DNA from: a virus | Length of the DNA stretch: 57,246 nt | Strand: one strand, 5' to 3' | Virus record (IMG/VR): IMGVR_UViG_3300012030_000005 | Span: 1 to 57,246 of that record | Shown here: positions 1 to 8,115 of the stretch, one piece after another | Numbering within the stretch: position 1 is the first letter of the stretch | Layout: every line of letters begins with the position of its first letter | The notes under the pieces: model-generated | The model's database searches: none | Told to the model about the DNA's origin: nothing | What the model saw: only the letters and a program-made list of their open reading frames with translations | Position numbers and translations under genes: made by a program

Positions 1-825
1 CCGGGCGATCGGATCCGTGACATGGTCATGCAGAATGGCTGGATCTATTACGTAGGCGACGAGGCGGACGGAGCAGGTAGCGTACCAGCAGGCGTCGCGT
101 TCGCGGTTATCGACACGGCGTCGGTCTCTACGCTCGCCACGGAGAGCGGGAACCTGAATGGCAACGGACTGTACATCGACGTCTGGGGAGAGTTTATTGC
201 TATCTGGACGGATAGCGGATCCAACAGCCTGGCAATTGGACGTCTCCAGGGAGGTACGATCGACGCGAACTACATGACGCAGTACGACAGCTGGACGAGC
301 GTACACGACATTGCCGTCAACGCGCGAGGCGTCGCGGTCGCCGGCGCAGACAACTCGTCTTCAGACCCGAAGGTTTCATTTCGGTACCACGACGAACGAG
401 ATCAGGAGATGTATGACGACGATCTCGGCATTGACACACCAGACCGGATATGCCTGGCGCGAACGAAGAACGAATTTTTTGTGTCGCTATCCGACCAGTC
501 TGCACCCGTCGCTTTCGTACGCGGCTACTCTCTGCACGGTACGACAATATTCGAGACAGACACCGTCAAGCAGCCTATGCGTGCGTTCGAGTTCGACCTG
601 GGGCTCGCCGGTTCGCAGTTCTTCTACGAGATGCAAACCGACGGCGTGTACCTGACCCTGGTTCGAATCGACATTGGTGGCGGAGACAATGAGCGGCTGT
701 ACCGGTACGAGATGGGACGCGGATCGGGTCACTGGATTGTCAACAACCGCGGATTCTCGACTGGCGAATACATCCCGCAGGCGATCACTCCGCTTACAAC
801 GGTTTCGGCGTACCCAGATACTTGA
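1..825 (+). CDS. Beta-rich structural protein, 5' end outside window
   Basis: The reading frame is open from base 1 (P-G-D-R-I-R-D before the first Met at 22), so the gene very probably starts upstream of the window. The visible 270 or so residues are rich in aromatic, Gly and Asp residues. They show repeated short beta-strand patterns (WIYYVGDEAD, LYIDVWGEFIAIW, IAVNARGVAVAG) that resemble a beta-propeller or a fibre/adhesin-like virion protein. I see no catalytic motif, membrane segment or signal peptide. It ends 8 nt before the next gene, in a run of closely packed plus-strand genes. A tail or host-contact role is only inferred from composition and position. Confidence 0.6.
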   Translation, partial: PGDRIRDMVMQNGWIYYVGDEADGAGSVPAGVAFAVIDTASVSTLATESGNLNGNGLYIDVWGEFIAIWTDSGSNSLAIGRLQGGTIDANYMTQYDSWTSVHDIAVNARGVAVAGADNSSSDPKVSFRYHDERDQEMYDDDLGIDTPDRICLARTKNEFFVSLSDQSAPVAFVRGYSLHGTTIFETDTVKQPMRAFEFDLGLAGSQFFYEMQTDGVYLTLVRIDIGGGDNERLYRYEMGRGSGHWIVNNRGFSTGEYIPQAITPLTTVSAYPDT

Positions 826-833
826 GGCAGGAC

Positions 834-1187
834 ATGATTTACCGCGTTGAAAATACATCCAATGAGCCGCTCTACTTCGATATGGAAGGAGAACCGACAC
901 CTCCGGGAGGCACACTTGTGCTGGCCGGAGGGCTTCGCGAACCGCTTCATCTTCGAAACTACGCCAAGGCGGAAAAGGCGAAGCTGACTCGAGTCGACGT
1001 CGCTGAGGAACCGCACCTTCTGACGAATATTCCGCTCACAGGATCTGAGTTCAGTGCGCTGTACGCGGACCAACAGAAAGATGTGCTGATGATTCTCGGT
1101 ATCCGGGACGAGGAGTCGCTTCGAAACGGTACCAACAGAGAAAATGCCTACGACGCGTACCTCGAGTCCATCGAGGAGAACGAATGA
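834..1187 (+). CDS. Hypothetical protein, 117 aa
   Basis: I place the start at ATG 834, because GAGG at 824-827 sits at a normal distance before it. A TTG at 822 would add four residues. The N-terminal half (IYRVENTSNEPLYFDMEG, then a PPGG turn) looks beta-rich, and the C-terminal half is charged and helical. It has no motif that I recognise. It overlaps the next gene by 4 nt (ATGA), which suggests translational coupling in the same operon. A small head or tail accessory protein is possible, but nothing in the sequence fixes it. Confidence 0.65.
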   Translation: MIYRVENTSNEPLYFDMEGEPTPPGGTLVLAGGLREPLHLRNYAKAEKAKLTRVDVAEEPHLLTNIPLTGSEFSALYADQQKDVLMILGIRDEESLRNGTNRENAYDAYLESIEENE

Positions 1188-1573
1188 GCCTCGCTAAGAC
1201 CTACACCAAGCTCAAGAAGAAGACGGAGGAGCGATCCTGGTACACCAAGTGGGTGTGGTGGGTCGCGGCTGCCGGGCTCGGTATTATTGTGCTGTCCCTG
1301 TGGTCTCTGGCAAAGAAACAAGAAGCACGCAACCGGGCTGCCCTCGAGATCGCTGAATCACGCGCCTCCCAGGCACGTCTTTTGGCGCAGTCGGAGCAGG
1401 ACCGAGAGCTCGCGCAGAAGTACATGCGAGAAGCACGTCTTGCGTCGCGGGAAGCGGACAAACTCAGCGCCAAACTCGTCAAGTCATCGAAGAGTCGACG
1501 CGAGCTCGAAGCTGCGGTGAAGGGCGCTGACAGCTGGGAAGAGCTCGACGAGATTGAAGAGGACATCCGATGA
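1184..1573 (+). CDS. Membrane-anchored coiled-coil protein (inner-spanin-like)
   Basis: 129 aa. A short basic N-terminus is followed by one transmembrane segment at about residues 23-43 (W-rich, then GLGIIVLSLWSLA). Behind it lies a long Ala/Glu/Arg heptad region (about 48-125) that should form a coiled coil. This is the layout of an inner-membrane spanin (Rz type), which spans the periplasm and helps fuse the membranes at lysis. The next gene overlaps by 4 nt and encodes another exported membrane protein, but no lipobox partner is visible. The spanin role is therefore an inference from topology and context; a structural membrane protein is the main alternative. Confidence 0.55.
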   Translation: MSLAKTYTKLKKKTEERSWYTKWVWWVAAAGLGIIVLSLWSLAKKQEARNRAALEIAESRASQARLLAQSEQDRELAQKYMREARLASREADKLSAKLVKSSKSRRELEAAVKGADSWEELDEIEEDIR

Positions 1574-2052
1574 AGCTTGTTGCGCCACTTCTGATTGTCT
1601 TGCTCCTGGTCCCGGCACCGCTCCTTGCGCAAGAGCCGGCCAGTGCGCCTGAGCTCGAGTTCGTCGAGAAGCCAAGTACGACGATGTGTGGCGAGCCGCC
1701 CATGAAGTGCTTCGACCAGGAAAACTTCAAGCGGTACCTCCAGATGCGCGTGCAGTATGCGTGGCTTTTCGACGCACACATGACATTGTGGCCCGCGATC
1801 GTGTCTGAGCTAAAAAAGAGCGCCGCGGCTTCTGAGAAGGCTGCCGGCGTTTACGAAGAGGACGCCGTACGCTGGGAGACAGCATACAGCGAGCTCTTCG
1901 TAAAATATGAAGACGCAACGACTCGAGCCGCCGAAGCAGAGGCGATGTCGATCTGGGGCGGGGGACTGCCCTGGCTCATCACGGCACTCGTGGTAGGGCT
2001 CGGCGCTGGCGTCGGGCTAGGCGTGTACATCCAATCCAAGGCATCTGAATGA
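1570..2052 (+). CDS. Exported membrane protein with signal peptide and C-terminal TM
   Basis: 160 aa. A clear signal peptide (about residues 1-20, MKLVAPLLIVLLLVPAPLLA, then AQ) is followed by a periplasmic part with two close Cys residues (CGEPPMKC) and a helical, coiled-coil-like region. The C-terminus carries a Gly-rich transmembrane helix at about 132-155. It overlaps the neighbours by 4 nt on each side. Two membrane genes in a row suggest a lysis or envelope module. It has no lipobox, so it is not a classic outer-membrane spanin; a unimolecular spanin normally needs a lipobox too. The function is unknown. Confidence 0.6.
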   Translation: MKLVAPLLIVLLLVPAPLLAQEPASAPELEFVEKPSTTMCGEPPMKCFDQENFKRYLQMRVQYAWLFDAHMTLWPAIVSELKKSAAASEKAAGVYEEDAVRWETAYSELFVKYEDATTRAAEAEAMSIWGGGLPWLITALVVGLGAGVGLGVYIQSKASE

Positions 2053-2303
2053 CGGCGTTCGAGCAGGGATACAATCTTTTCATGAAGCTTGCGTACCACG
2101 GCGACCCTTCGGATGAACCCGTACCGGCTGAGCGAAAGAGCAAGCAGTACACGCGCGAAGACGTCGCGTACATGGATAGCTCGCCGCACCCCGACGCCAA
2201 CTGCGCGAAGTGCAGCCACTACCAACCGGACGGGGCGTGCGCCATTGTGATGGGCTCCATCAACCCGAACGGTATCTGCGATCGGTACTCGCCGAAGGCC
2301 TAG
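2049..2303 (+). CDS. Small four-Cys protein, HiPIP-like
   Basis: 84 aa. The C-terminal half has the pattern C-x2-C-x8-C-x13-C (CAKCSHYQPDGACAIV, then G-x-I-x-PNGIC). It resembles the cluster-binding region of high-potential iron-sulfur proteins, including the conserved G and the C-terminal YSPKA. A 4Fe-4S or zinc site is therefore plausible. The N-terminus has LFMKLAYHGD, very like the start of the 53557 gene product (LYKLAYHDV), an example of the K-x-A motif common to virion proteins here. It overlaps the previous gene by 4 nt and converges with a minus-strand gene. A virion-associated metal protein is my best guess. Confidence 0.6.
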   Translation: MTAFEQGYNLFMKLAYHGDPSDEPVPAERKSKQYTREDVAYMDSSPHPDANCAKCSHYQPDGACAIVMGSINPNGICDRYSPKA

Positions 2304-2650
2304 TTCTTCACCAGTGTCAGCGACACGCAGAAAATGTCGTCGCTTTTCACCGGAAAACCCTCAAACCACTCGGCGGGGAGCGCGTCAGCAATATCGCTTA
2401 CACGAGCCAGGCGGATGAGTAGCGCGTTCAGACGCTCGCCAGACGATGTCCGCCAGGGCAGCTTGGGTATCGGATGGAGAATCTCGTGCTTTTCTTCAGG
2501 CGAGCCGGTGTAGGCTGCGAGGGCCATCTCCAGATGCTCGACGAGCCACGCCGTTGTCTGGTTGATGGGACCGAGCGTGTCGTTGGAGATGATGACGCTG
2601 CCGGAGCCGGAGCGAAAAATACTGACATGGTCAAGGCGATCGTGGGCCAT
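2300..2650 (-). CDS. Hypothetical protein, 116 aa
   Basis: Its ATG overlaps the stop of the upstream RuvC-like gene (TAATG at 2652-2648), so the two are probably co-translated. The protein begins MAHDRLDHVSIFRSGSGSVI and looks like a compact alpha/beta fold with a Leu-rich C-terminal half. I recognise no motif. The last bases overlap the end of the convergent plus-strand gene. The coupling hints at a role near recombination or resolution, but that is only context. Confidence 0.6.
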   Translation of the reverse strand: MAHDRLDHVSIFRSGSGSVIISNDTLGPINQTTAWLVEHLEMALAAYTGSPEEKHEILHPIPKLPWRTSSGERLNALLIRLARVSDIADALPAEWFEGFPVKSDDIFCVSLTLVKN

Positions 2651-3231
2651 TAGGGCACCTTATGGATTCGAGTTGAGGTTTGTAGAGCGTGCACGACTTC
2701 GGCTTCCGCACGTGTTTGCACCTTATCGGTATACACCGCGTGCGCGATTCGGGCGAGGCCAATGGCGTCGGCCAGGTTGTCGTCTTCGATGACGACATCG
2801 AGCCATTTTGGGCCGCCGGCATGTCGAGACAGGAATTCGTTCGCAGCCTCGACCATCCACTCCTTGAGAGCGCCCGGCTTTCCTGTCTGGAATTTCTTTA
2901 GCTGCGCAGGCGCCACTTCGATGAGGCCGCCGGACAGATGGGCCCAGGCTTCGAGTTGAAGCACATGCTGGATGCCGCCGAGTTGGTAAAGACGACCTGC
3001 AGCACTGAATGCACCGTCTTCGATGGCGGCGTATTGAATCGCAGGTAGATCAGACAGCCACTCCTGGGTAGCGTCGCGTAAGTAGGCCAGACGCCGGGGG
3101 CCTTTCCGTTTGCTGGAGTTCAGCGGCAGGTAGCGGAACCAGGCGTAGGGCTCGAAGGCAAAAAGACCCACGTTTACAAGCGCGGTGTCGATACCGACGT
3201 ACGTCGTAGCGTCAGCGGACGGGTTGTTCAT
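2650..3231 (-). CDS. RuvC-like Holliday junction resolvase
   Basis: 193 aa, the usual RuvC size. Visible motifs are GIDTALVNVG near the N-terminus (first catalytic Asp), AAIEDGAF (Glu, about residue 72), a VAPAQLKKFQTG segment like the VxPxxVKKxxTG of RuvC, and EDDNLADAIGLARIAHA with the final acidic residues. RuvC cuts four-way junctions during recombination; phage versions also trim branched DNA before packaging. The start at 3231 follows a strong AGGAGGAGC site. It stands alone with the 116-aa gene among plus-strand structural genes, away from the main replication cluster. Confidence 0.85.
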   Translation of the reverse strand: MNNPSADATTYVGIDTALVNVGLFAFEPYAWFRYLPLNSSKRKGPRRLAYLRDATQEWLSDLPAIQYAAIEDGAFSAAGRLYQLGGIQHVLQLEAWAHLSGGLIEVAPAQLKKFQTGKPGALKEWMVEAANEFLSRHAGGPKWLDVVIEDDNLADAIGLARIAHAVYTDKVQTRAEAEVVHALQTSTRIHKVP

Positions 3232-3284
3232 TGCTCCTCCTGAGCCGAAGTCATATAGTGAGCAAACCGCGCTGAGGATACGCC

Positions 3285-3644
3285 ATGCCTGCTCAAATCA
3301 TAGTTGATGTTGTCGGCACCGCCGAGCTCGACGGCAGCTACACGGTGACGTGGACTGCGACGGGCTCGACTGACATGCCGACGGAAGTTTTCGTTCACAA
3401 GTTCTCTACGGAAGAATTCGACCATGTCGCGAATCCTGGAGATCTCATCTGGCCGACTTCCAAAGACCCGACAAAAGCGTGGTATCGATTGGCCACGGCG
3501 TCGGCGAATTACCCCGACATCGACACCGCAGACGCAGCCAAGGCAGAAGTGCAGGCGGACCTGGGCTCGCTCGTCGACGCGTACGAAGCAGGGCTGTCGA
3601 CGTTTCTGACGCCAGACACACTCACCATTGACCCGACGCCCTGA
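3285..3644 (+). CDS. Hypothetical virion-type protein, 119 aa
   Basis: The ATG at 3285 follows GAGGATACGCC. The N-terminal part (IIVDVVGTAELDGSYTVTWTATG) is beta-rich; the C-terminal half (DTADAAKAEVQADLGSLVDAYEAG) is helical. It has no enzyme motif. The stop overlaps the next ATG (TGATG), so the two genes are probably translated together. Composition and placement suggest a small tail or head accessory protein. Confidence 0.55.
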   Translation: MPAQIIVDVVGTAELDGSYTVTWTATGSTDMPTEVFVHKFSTEEFDHVANPGDLIWPTSKDPTKAWYRLATASANYPDIDTADAAKAEVQADLGSLVDAYEAGLSTFLTPDTLTIDPTP

Positions 3645-4699
3645 TGGCTACCTCCTCGTTCGCACAGCAGCTTCGAAAGGCCGTCGTCAGTGACGCGGTC
3701 GCGAAGTATGAATTGGAAATGGCGATCACGGATCGTGGAGAAGTCCCAGATGCGGGGTTCTTCTTGATGCGGATCGTCTTGACAGATGACCCGAAACAAG
3801 ACGAGCTCGAGCGAGTTGCCGGCGTGGGAGACTTGTTTGAGTGGGAGATAGACCGACCCACAGCGCTACGAAACGGCCAGGACTTCTACCGAACCAGCGT
3901 CGTCACCAAGGTCTACGAAGACATCCAGGAAGCCATCACGGCAAAGGATTTCCTTGCCGAACAGGTCAACACCCTGGTCGATGATTACATCACCTACGAC
4001 ACGCAGTTTGAGGCGAACCCGACGCCAGAGATCTTCGAGTTCCCAGAACCTTCCGTGGGTGTACTGACGCCGCTTATCGAAGACTACGTGGCGAAGACCG
4101 AAGAGGTCGAGGCACAGCAAGAATTCCTGACGGAGAAAACAGCGGACTGCGCAGATCTCGACGCGGCCTATCAGGTTGCGCTCCAGGTTCGAGACGACCA
4201 GCAAGCTGCACTCGACGCGCTCAAGCGTACGCAGACCAGTATCAACGCTGCACTGAGTGCGATGCAGGCATTCAAGACAGTGAGTGAGAACCTGACGGGA
4301 GACGTCGTCTCTGCGTTGGAAGCGTGGGCATTGAACCGAGGTTCGATGAGCCCGGCACCCGAAGTCCAGGACATGGACGACGAGTTGCTGAGTGACCCGC
4401 CGGGCCCGGCAGGCACGCTGTACTCGGGGTACTATGACGAGTACGCGCCGGCAAAGATTACGTTCGACACGGCCATCCAGGTCGCAATTGCTGAGTCTTC
4501 TGAGATTGGGACCCGAGTCGCAGCGCAGACTACTGCACGTGACGACGCTCAGAATGAGGTCAATCAGGCTCTGTCAGATAAAGAAACGTGCGCGCAGGCA
4601 GAGGCCACGATATCGTCGGTGCTGGCCACACTCCAGCAGGAGCAGGCACAGCTTCTATCCGACATCGTGGCGCTCTGTCCTAACTACACGCCTCCCTGA
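3644..4699 (+). CDS. Coiled-coil structural protein, 351 aa
   Basis: The N-terminal third is a mixed fold. Residues of about 140-215 and 265-345 are long Ala/Glu/Gln/Asp helical stretches that should make coiled coils (for example AYQVALQVRDDQQAALDALK). A Pro/Gly/Tyr linker (SDPPGPAGTLYSGYYDEYAP) separates them. This is typical of fibres, whiskers or tail chaperones, not of enzymes. The gene ends 1 nt from the convergent 562-aa gene, leaving no room for a terminator. The exact role is unknown. Confidence 0.55.
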   Translation: MATSSFAQQLRKAVVSDAVAKYELEMAITDRGEVPDAGFFLMRIVLTDDPKQDELERVAGVGDLFEWEIDRPTALRNGQDFYRTSVVTKVYEDIQEAITAKDFLAEQVNTLVDDYITYDTQFEANPTPEIFEFPEPSVGVLTPLIEDYVAKTEEVEAQQEFLTEKTADCADLDAAYQVALQVRDDQQAALDALKRTQTSINAALSAMQAFKTVSENLTGDVVSALEAWALNRGSMSPAPEVQDMDDELLSDPPGPAGTLYSGYYDEYAPAKITFDTAIQVAIAESSEIGTRVAAQTTARDDAQNEVNQALSDKETCAQAEATISSVLATLQQEQAQLLSDIVALCPNYTPP

Positions 4700-4700
4700 T

Positions 4701-6389
4701 TCATGCAGGCAAAATCCCGTCTTGACGTGTGAAGCCCCGCCGGTGGACATGCCAGAAATCTTTCATGTTCTTGAGGAGTCCGAGACTGTAGCCGCCGCCC
4801 TGAGGCATGACGGCGGTGACGTAAGACGTGCCGTCGTCTCGGGTTGATACGATAGGCTCGTAACACTCCACGGCGTGAGACGAGCCCCCGAAACCTCCGC
4901 TGACCTTGATGCTGGTCATGCTCTGAGCGGCGTAGAACACGCACCGTATCAGGTCAGAGACTTCGATCTCTTCGGCTCGAGCATCTGCCTCATCAAGCTG
5001 TGAAAGCTCCCAAGGAGCCCATCGCCGAAACCACCGACGCATGGCTTCCCAGCTTGGGAAGGTGTAGAGCATGCGATCTCGCTGCGTGCCGCGCATCATG
5101 CGCCAGAGTACTTTACCCTGGCTGCGTGGACGTGAGACGCCCGCGAAGTAACCGGTTCGAATACGTCCTGTGTCGGCGACGTAGGAGAACTCATTCATTT
5201 TCAGCACAGCGCTTCGCTGGATCTCGTGAACGGGCGTCTTCTGACCCATTTTCGAAAGCCGCGCGAGTGCTTCTTCGTTGAGCTCGTCTTCGTGCTGCCG
5301 TCGGTGCGTGCACCGCACGCTGTAGCCTCTCCACGCCATGCAGTCGTACTTTCTAAGCACGCAGGCCTCGTCGCCTCTGCCGCACACTTCGTCATGTGCC
5401 TTGCGTGTCTTGGCGCCTTTTTTCGCTGCATCACGTCTCTTCTTTGTCTGACGATCAACGGACGGCCACGCCATCTTTATCCGGGAGATCGAGCTGTCCC
5501 GACCTGCGTTGACGGCGTTGGTGCTTACTCCGTACCACCCGTCGATGTCGATTTTATCCAGGAAGTTGGACACCTGCTTCGAGGACCACCTGGCGTCGCC
5601 TCGAAGACTGACTGCTCCGCTACCTAGCCGCCATTGCCGGAACCAGAGCGTGCGATCCAGGATGTCGGGGCTCACGGCGTCCAAAGCTTCCCGGAGGAAT
5701 CGAGTTCGGCAGAATATATCGTTGTGTGCGCAGCCTACGCAGCTATCGAAGCCAGGGTCGATGAGGACCCCGATGAGAGGGCAGGCGTCGTGCATGTCTT
5801 GGAAAGACACGGAGTGAAGCTCGCCCTGATACAGGGCGTGAATTGCGTACTCAGAAAACCCTGCTCGCCAGTCTTCCGTCGCGAACACAGCCGGATCGAA
5901 ATGGATGACTGCCTGCCAGGACTCGTCAAACCGGAGCGGTGCGACGGATGCCTTCGCGTAGACCCATTCGTTTTGGTCATTCTTTTTCCGGTAGATGTCG
6001 ACGCCCGGATGCGTGTGATTGTCGTAGAAATCGCGCAACCGGTCCTGGTTGATCCACCGGTAAAGCTGCCCGGGAACGCGAGGCAGGAGAGTGAGATAGA
6101 GCGTCGGATCGAAGTCGAGACTAAACTCAGCGCGCATGCGTGATTGCATCTCCTCAAGCAACGCCATGGTTCTCTTCTCCGGGTCCTCGACTCGAGGCGG
6201 AATGCTGAGCGCCACCAGCGGCGCTTTTTGCCGCGTTCGGTAGGAAGACGGAGCTTCTCTTGGCGGAGACCAATCTTCAGAGGCGTCTTCGGGGCGGAAA
6301 TCGTCGGAACAATGCTCAGGGCGATACTCCTCGGCGTACTCGACGTGAGTCCCGCAGAAGTAGAAATCTTCATCTTCGTAGTCCATCAT
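4701..6389 (-). CDS. 562-aa protein coupled to the reverse transcriptase
   Basis: I do not recognise a family. Its ATG (6389) overlaps the RT stop (ATGA), so it is almost certainly made together with the RT. The N-terminus is acidic and aromatic. The middle has Cys clusters (CVGCAHNDIFC near 235-245; CGRGDEACVLRKYDC, then RC about 355-385) that could bind metal. Between them lies a basic region (QTKKRRDAAKKGAKTRKAHD) fit for nucleic-acid contact. The C-terminal part is Trp/Arg-rich. RT systems often pair the RT with an effector or nucleic-acid-binding partner; here that is inferred only from the coupling. No nuclease or NTPase motif is evident. Confidence 0.65.
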   Translation of the reverse strand: MMDYEDEDFYFCGTHVEYAEEYRPEHCSDDFRPEDASEDWSPPREAPSSYRTRQKAPLVALSIPPRVEDPEKRTMALLEEMQSRMRAEFSLDFDPTLYLTLLPRVPGQLYRWINQDRLRDFYDNHTHPGVDIYRKKNDQNEWVYAKASVAPLRFDESWQAVIHFDPAVFATEDWRAGFSEYAIHALYQGELHSVSFQDMHDACPLIGVLIDPGFDSCVGCAHNDIFCRTRFLREALDAVSPDILDRTLWFRQWRLGSGAVSLRGDARWSSKQVSNFLDKIDIDGWYGVSTNAVNAGRDSSISRIKMAWPSVDRQTKKRRDAAKKGAKTRKAHDEVCGRGDEACVLRKYDCMAWRGYSVRCTHRRQHEDELNEEALARLSKMGQKTPVHEIQRSAVLKMNEFSYVADTGRIRTGYFAGVSRPRSQGKVLWRMMRGTQRDRMLYTFPSWEAMRRWFRRWAPWELSQLDEADARAEEIEVSDLIRCVFYAAQSMTSIKVSGGFGGSSHAVECYEPIVSTRDDGTSYVTAVMPQGGGYSLGLLKNMKDFWHVHRRGFTRQDGILPA

Positions 6390-7450
6390 TCGTTAGGAAA
6401 TGTCTCCTCGAGCTGCGTCAAAAGCGGCTCGATTGTTTGAGGGGAAATGCGGACCCAGTATCTGAGCTCCGCGAAGAGTTTATCCAGCGCCTGCGATCGC
6501 TGACGGGACGCGGCAAAGATGTTGTCCGCGTCGTAGCAGGGGTGTCGTTGCGTCACCATGTGGTGAACACGTGCACGCAACAGGCGCTTCTTCTCTCGGG
6601 GGACGTTGGGCTTTTTGTGGATGCTCATGCCGAGCATACGCTGCGGAGCGCTCTCTGCGGGACGCGACACGGCGACGCGGGTCTTCTTGTGGTTGAGATA
6701 GTAGCCAGAGTCTTTGACGACCTGACGTACCCCCTCCATGAACACATCAAACTCGTCTTTGGGGAGAAACCCATTGTACGAGATCGTCAGGTCGTCAGCG
6801 TACCGGGTGTAGTCCCAGTCAGTCAGACCTGCATTCTCCAGGTACGCCATCAAAGGCGCGTCGAGTCGAGCAGAAGCCACGTGGTTAGTGACCGCGCCGG
6901 ACGTGGGTGCGCCCTGAGGTACGACGTACGTCACACCATGGCGTCGACGAACTGGCACGGTGATCAGACCCGACATTGGCACGACGACCTCCATACCGTA
7001 GCCCAGGCCTTCGAGCCATTCACGAACCCACGTCCGCTTGGTGGAGCCGAAGAAATTGGACAGGTCGAGCGAGACGACCACATCTTTGTTCGTGTGCTTG
7101 TTTACGGAGTAAACCATGTCCCGGCCAGGGACGTAGGCTCCGACCCAGTCACCGACCGGGAGTTTGTTGAAGTAGACCTGCAAGAGGACACGCTGGACTC
7201 GCTTGAGCGTGGCTCGAGGTGCGTGAATTTGGCGAGACCCGCCGCTTTTTTTGGGAACCCGAAATACGTCGTAGGCTCCCCTTCCTGCTGCGATGCAGTC
7301 GATTTTCGATGCGTGTATGAGCCACCAAACCGTTCGGTTCTGCAGCCCCAACGACAGTGCGAAGCTCATGTCGTCGAATACGGCGGGCATGCCGTCTGGC
7401 AATCCCTCAGGAATCGCCAGGGAGACTAGACTCCCTGCCTGGTACGTCAT
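6386..7450 (-). CDS. Retron-like reverse transcriptase
   Basis: 354 aa. RT core in order: RVPKKSGGSRQIHAPRATLK (about 64-83), motif A SLDLSNFFGS (127-136), VPQGAPTSGAVTN (177-189), catalytic YADDLTIS (217-224), LNHKKTRVA (252-260) and LGMSIHKKPNVPREKKRLLRA (273-293). The latter parallels the thumb-side segment of retron RTs. It copies RNA into DNA. The start at 7450 follows GGAGAATCAG. It overlaps the upstream gene by 44 nt and the downstream gene by 4 nt, so there is no space for an adjacent msr-msd RNA as in typical retrons. The classic retron NAxxH and VTG signatures are not exact. Diversity-generating or abortive-infection RT types are less likely by motif style. Confidence 0.88.
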   Translation of the reverse strand: MTYQAGSLVSLAIPEGLPDGMPAVFDDMSFALSLGLQNRTVWWLIHASKIDCIAAGRGAYDVFRVPKKSGGSRQIHAPRATLKRVQRVLLQVYFNKLPVGDWVGAYVPGRDMVYSVNKHTNKDVVVSLDLSNFFGSTKRTWVREWLEGLGYGMEVVVPMSGLITVPVRRRHGVTYVVPQGAPTSGAVTNHVASARLDAPLMAYLENAGLTDWDYTRYADDLTISYNGFLPKDEFDVFMEGVRQVVKDSGYYLNHKKTRVAVSRPAESAPQRMLGMSIHKKPNVPREKKRLLRARVHHMVTQRHPCYDADNIFAASRQRSQALDKLFAELRYWVRISPQTIEPLLTQLEETFPNE

Positions 7451-8114
7451 CTGATTCTCCGTTTTCTTCTAGGTACGCAGCGAGGTGCTGCAGAAAGGTT
7501 GGACCGGCGATGGTGTGCACATGCTTGGCGCAGATCGGATCGCCGAAGAAACATCGACCGGCGGCGTTATGCGCGTATCGAGGACACTCAGAGCAGACGC
7601 CTCGGTCGGGCTCACCCTGTACAGCAAGCACAGGGTCGAGCAGGACTTGGGGCTCAGGTCGCGGCGGCTGGTTTCGACGGCCGCGCCAATTCCCTGCAGA
7701 GCGGTGACCGAAGTACTTCGGAGATCCATGACCGGAAGGACCCCGAGGCGGCGGAGCGTCGAGCGGATCACCTGAGCTACGCTCCGCCTCCTTGATGCGA
7801 GGCCAGCCAGACATCAGTACGGTCGGCACAGCCATGTACCAGTCCGACTCGATCTCGAAGAACTCAGGCAGGACTTCGATGAGCGTGTCTGCATGCTTGT
7901 CTTCGTAGGCGGGGGCATCGTGGTTCCATCCGGGTTCTTGAGAGTGAACGTGCACCTGCGCCCAGTTCTTGAGCCTCAACTGAGAGGGTCTCAACTCGAA
8001 CAGGGCGGGGAACGCAGCGCGGATGGCTTCGCGCTCGTCCTCTTTGTACAGGTACACGACAGTGAACGGCACCAACTCGGGGACGTTGCGCCGGGAAATC
8101 TTGAGTTTCAGCAT
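7407..8114 (-). CDS. 235-aa protein with Cys cluster, upstream of RT
   Basis: I take ATG 8114 as the start: it lies just after the stop (8116) of the vWA gene, so the frame further upstream is only a shadow. The N-terminal half is a compact alpha/beta region (MLKLKISRRNVPELVPFTVV). A Pro/Arg/Gly-rich linker follows (about 118-160). The C-terminal part has C-x2-C, then C and C (CSECPRYAHNAAGRCFFGDPIC, within about 185-210), a possible zinc or Fe-S site. It is placed between the vWA metallopeptidase and the RT, with a 44-nt overlap into the RT. Function unknown; membership of the RT module is inferred. Confidence 0.6.
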   Translation of the reverse strand: MLKLKISRRNVPELVPFTVVYLYKEDEREAIRAAFPALFELRPSQLRLKNWAQVHVHSQEPGWNHDAPAYEDKHADTLIEVLPEFFEIESDWYMAVPTVLMSGWPRIKEAERSSGDPLDAPPPRGPSGHGSPKYFGHRSAGNWRGRRNQPPRPEPQVLLDPVLAVQGEPDRGVCSECPRYAHNAAGRCFFGDPICAKHVHTIAGPTFLQHLAAYLEENGESDDVPGRESSLPGDS

Positions 8115-8115
8115 G

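Noticed and set aside
1184-2052. Confirmed Rz/Rz1 spanin pair
   Set aside because: The second protein has no lipobox and has a C-terminal membrane helix, so only an inner-spanin-like label for the first is kept.
6260-7429. Antisense frame (389 codons) across the RT
   Set aside because: The RT motifs on the minus strand are unambiguous; the antisense product has shadow composition.
7407-7450. msr-msd RNA directly upstream of the RT
   Set aside because: The upstream gene overlaps the RT by 44 nt. No non-coding space exists there.
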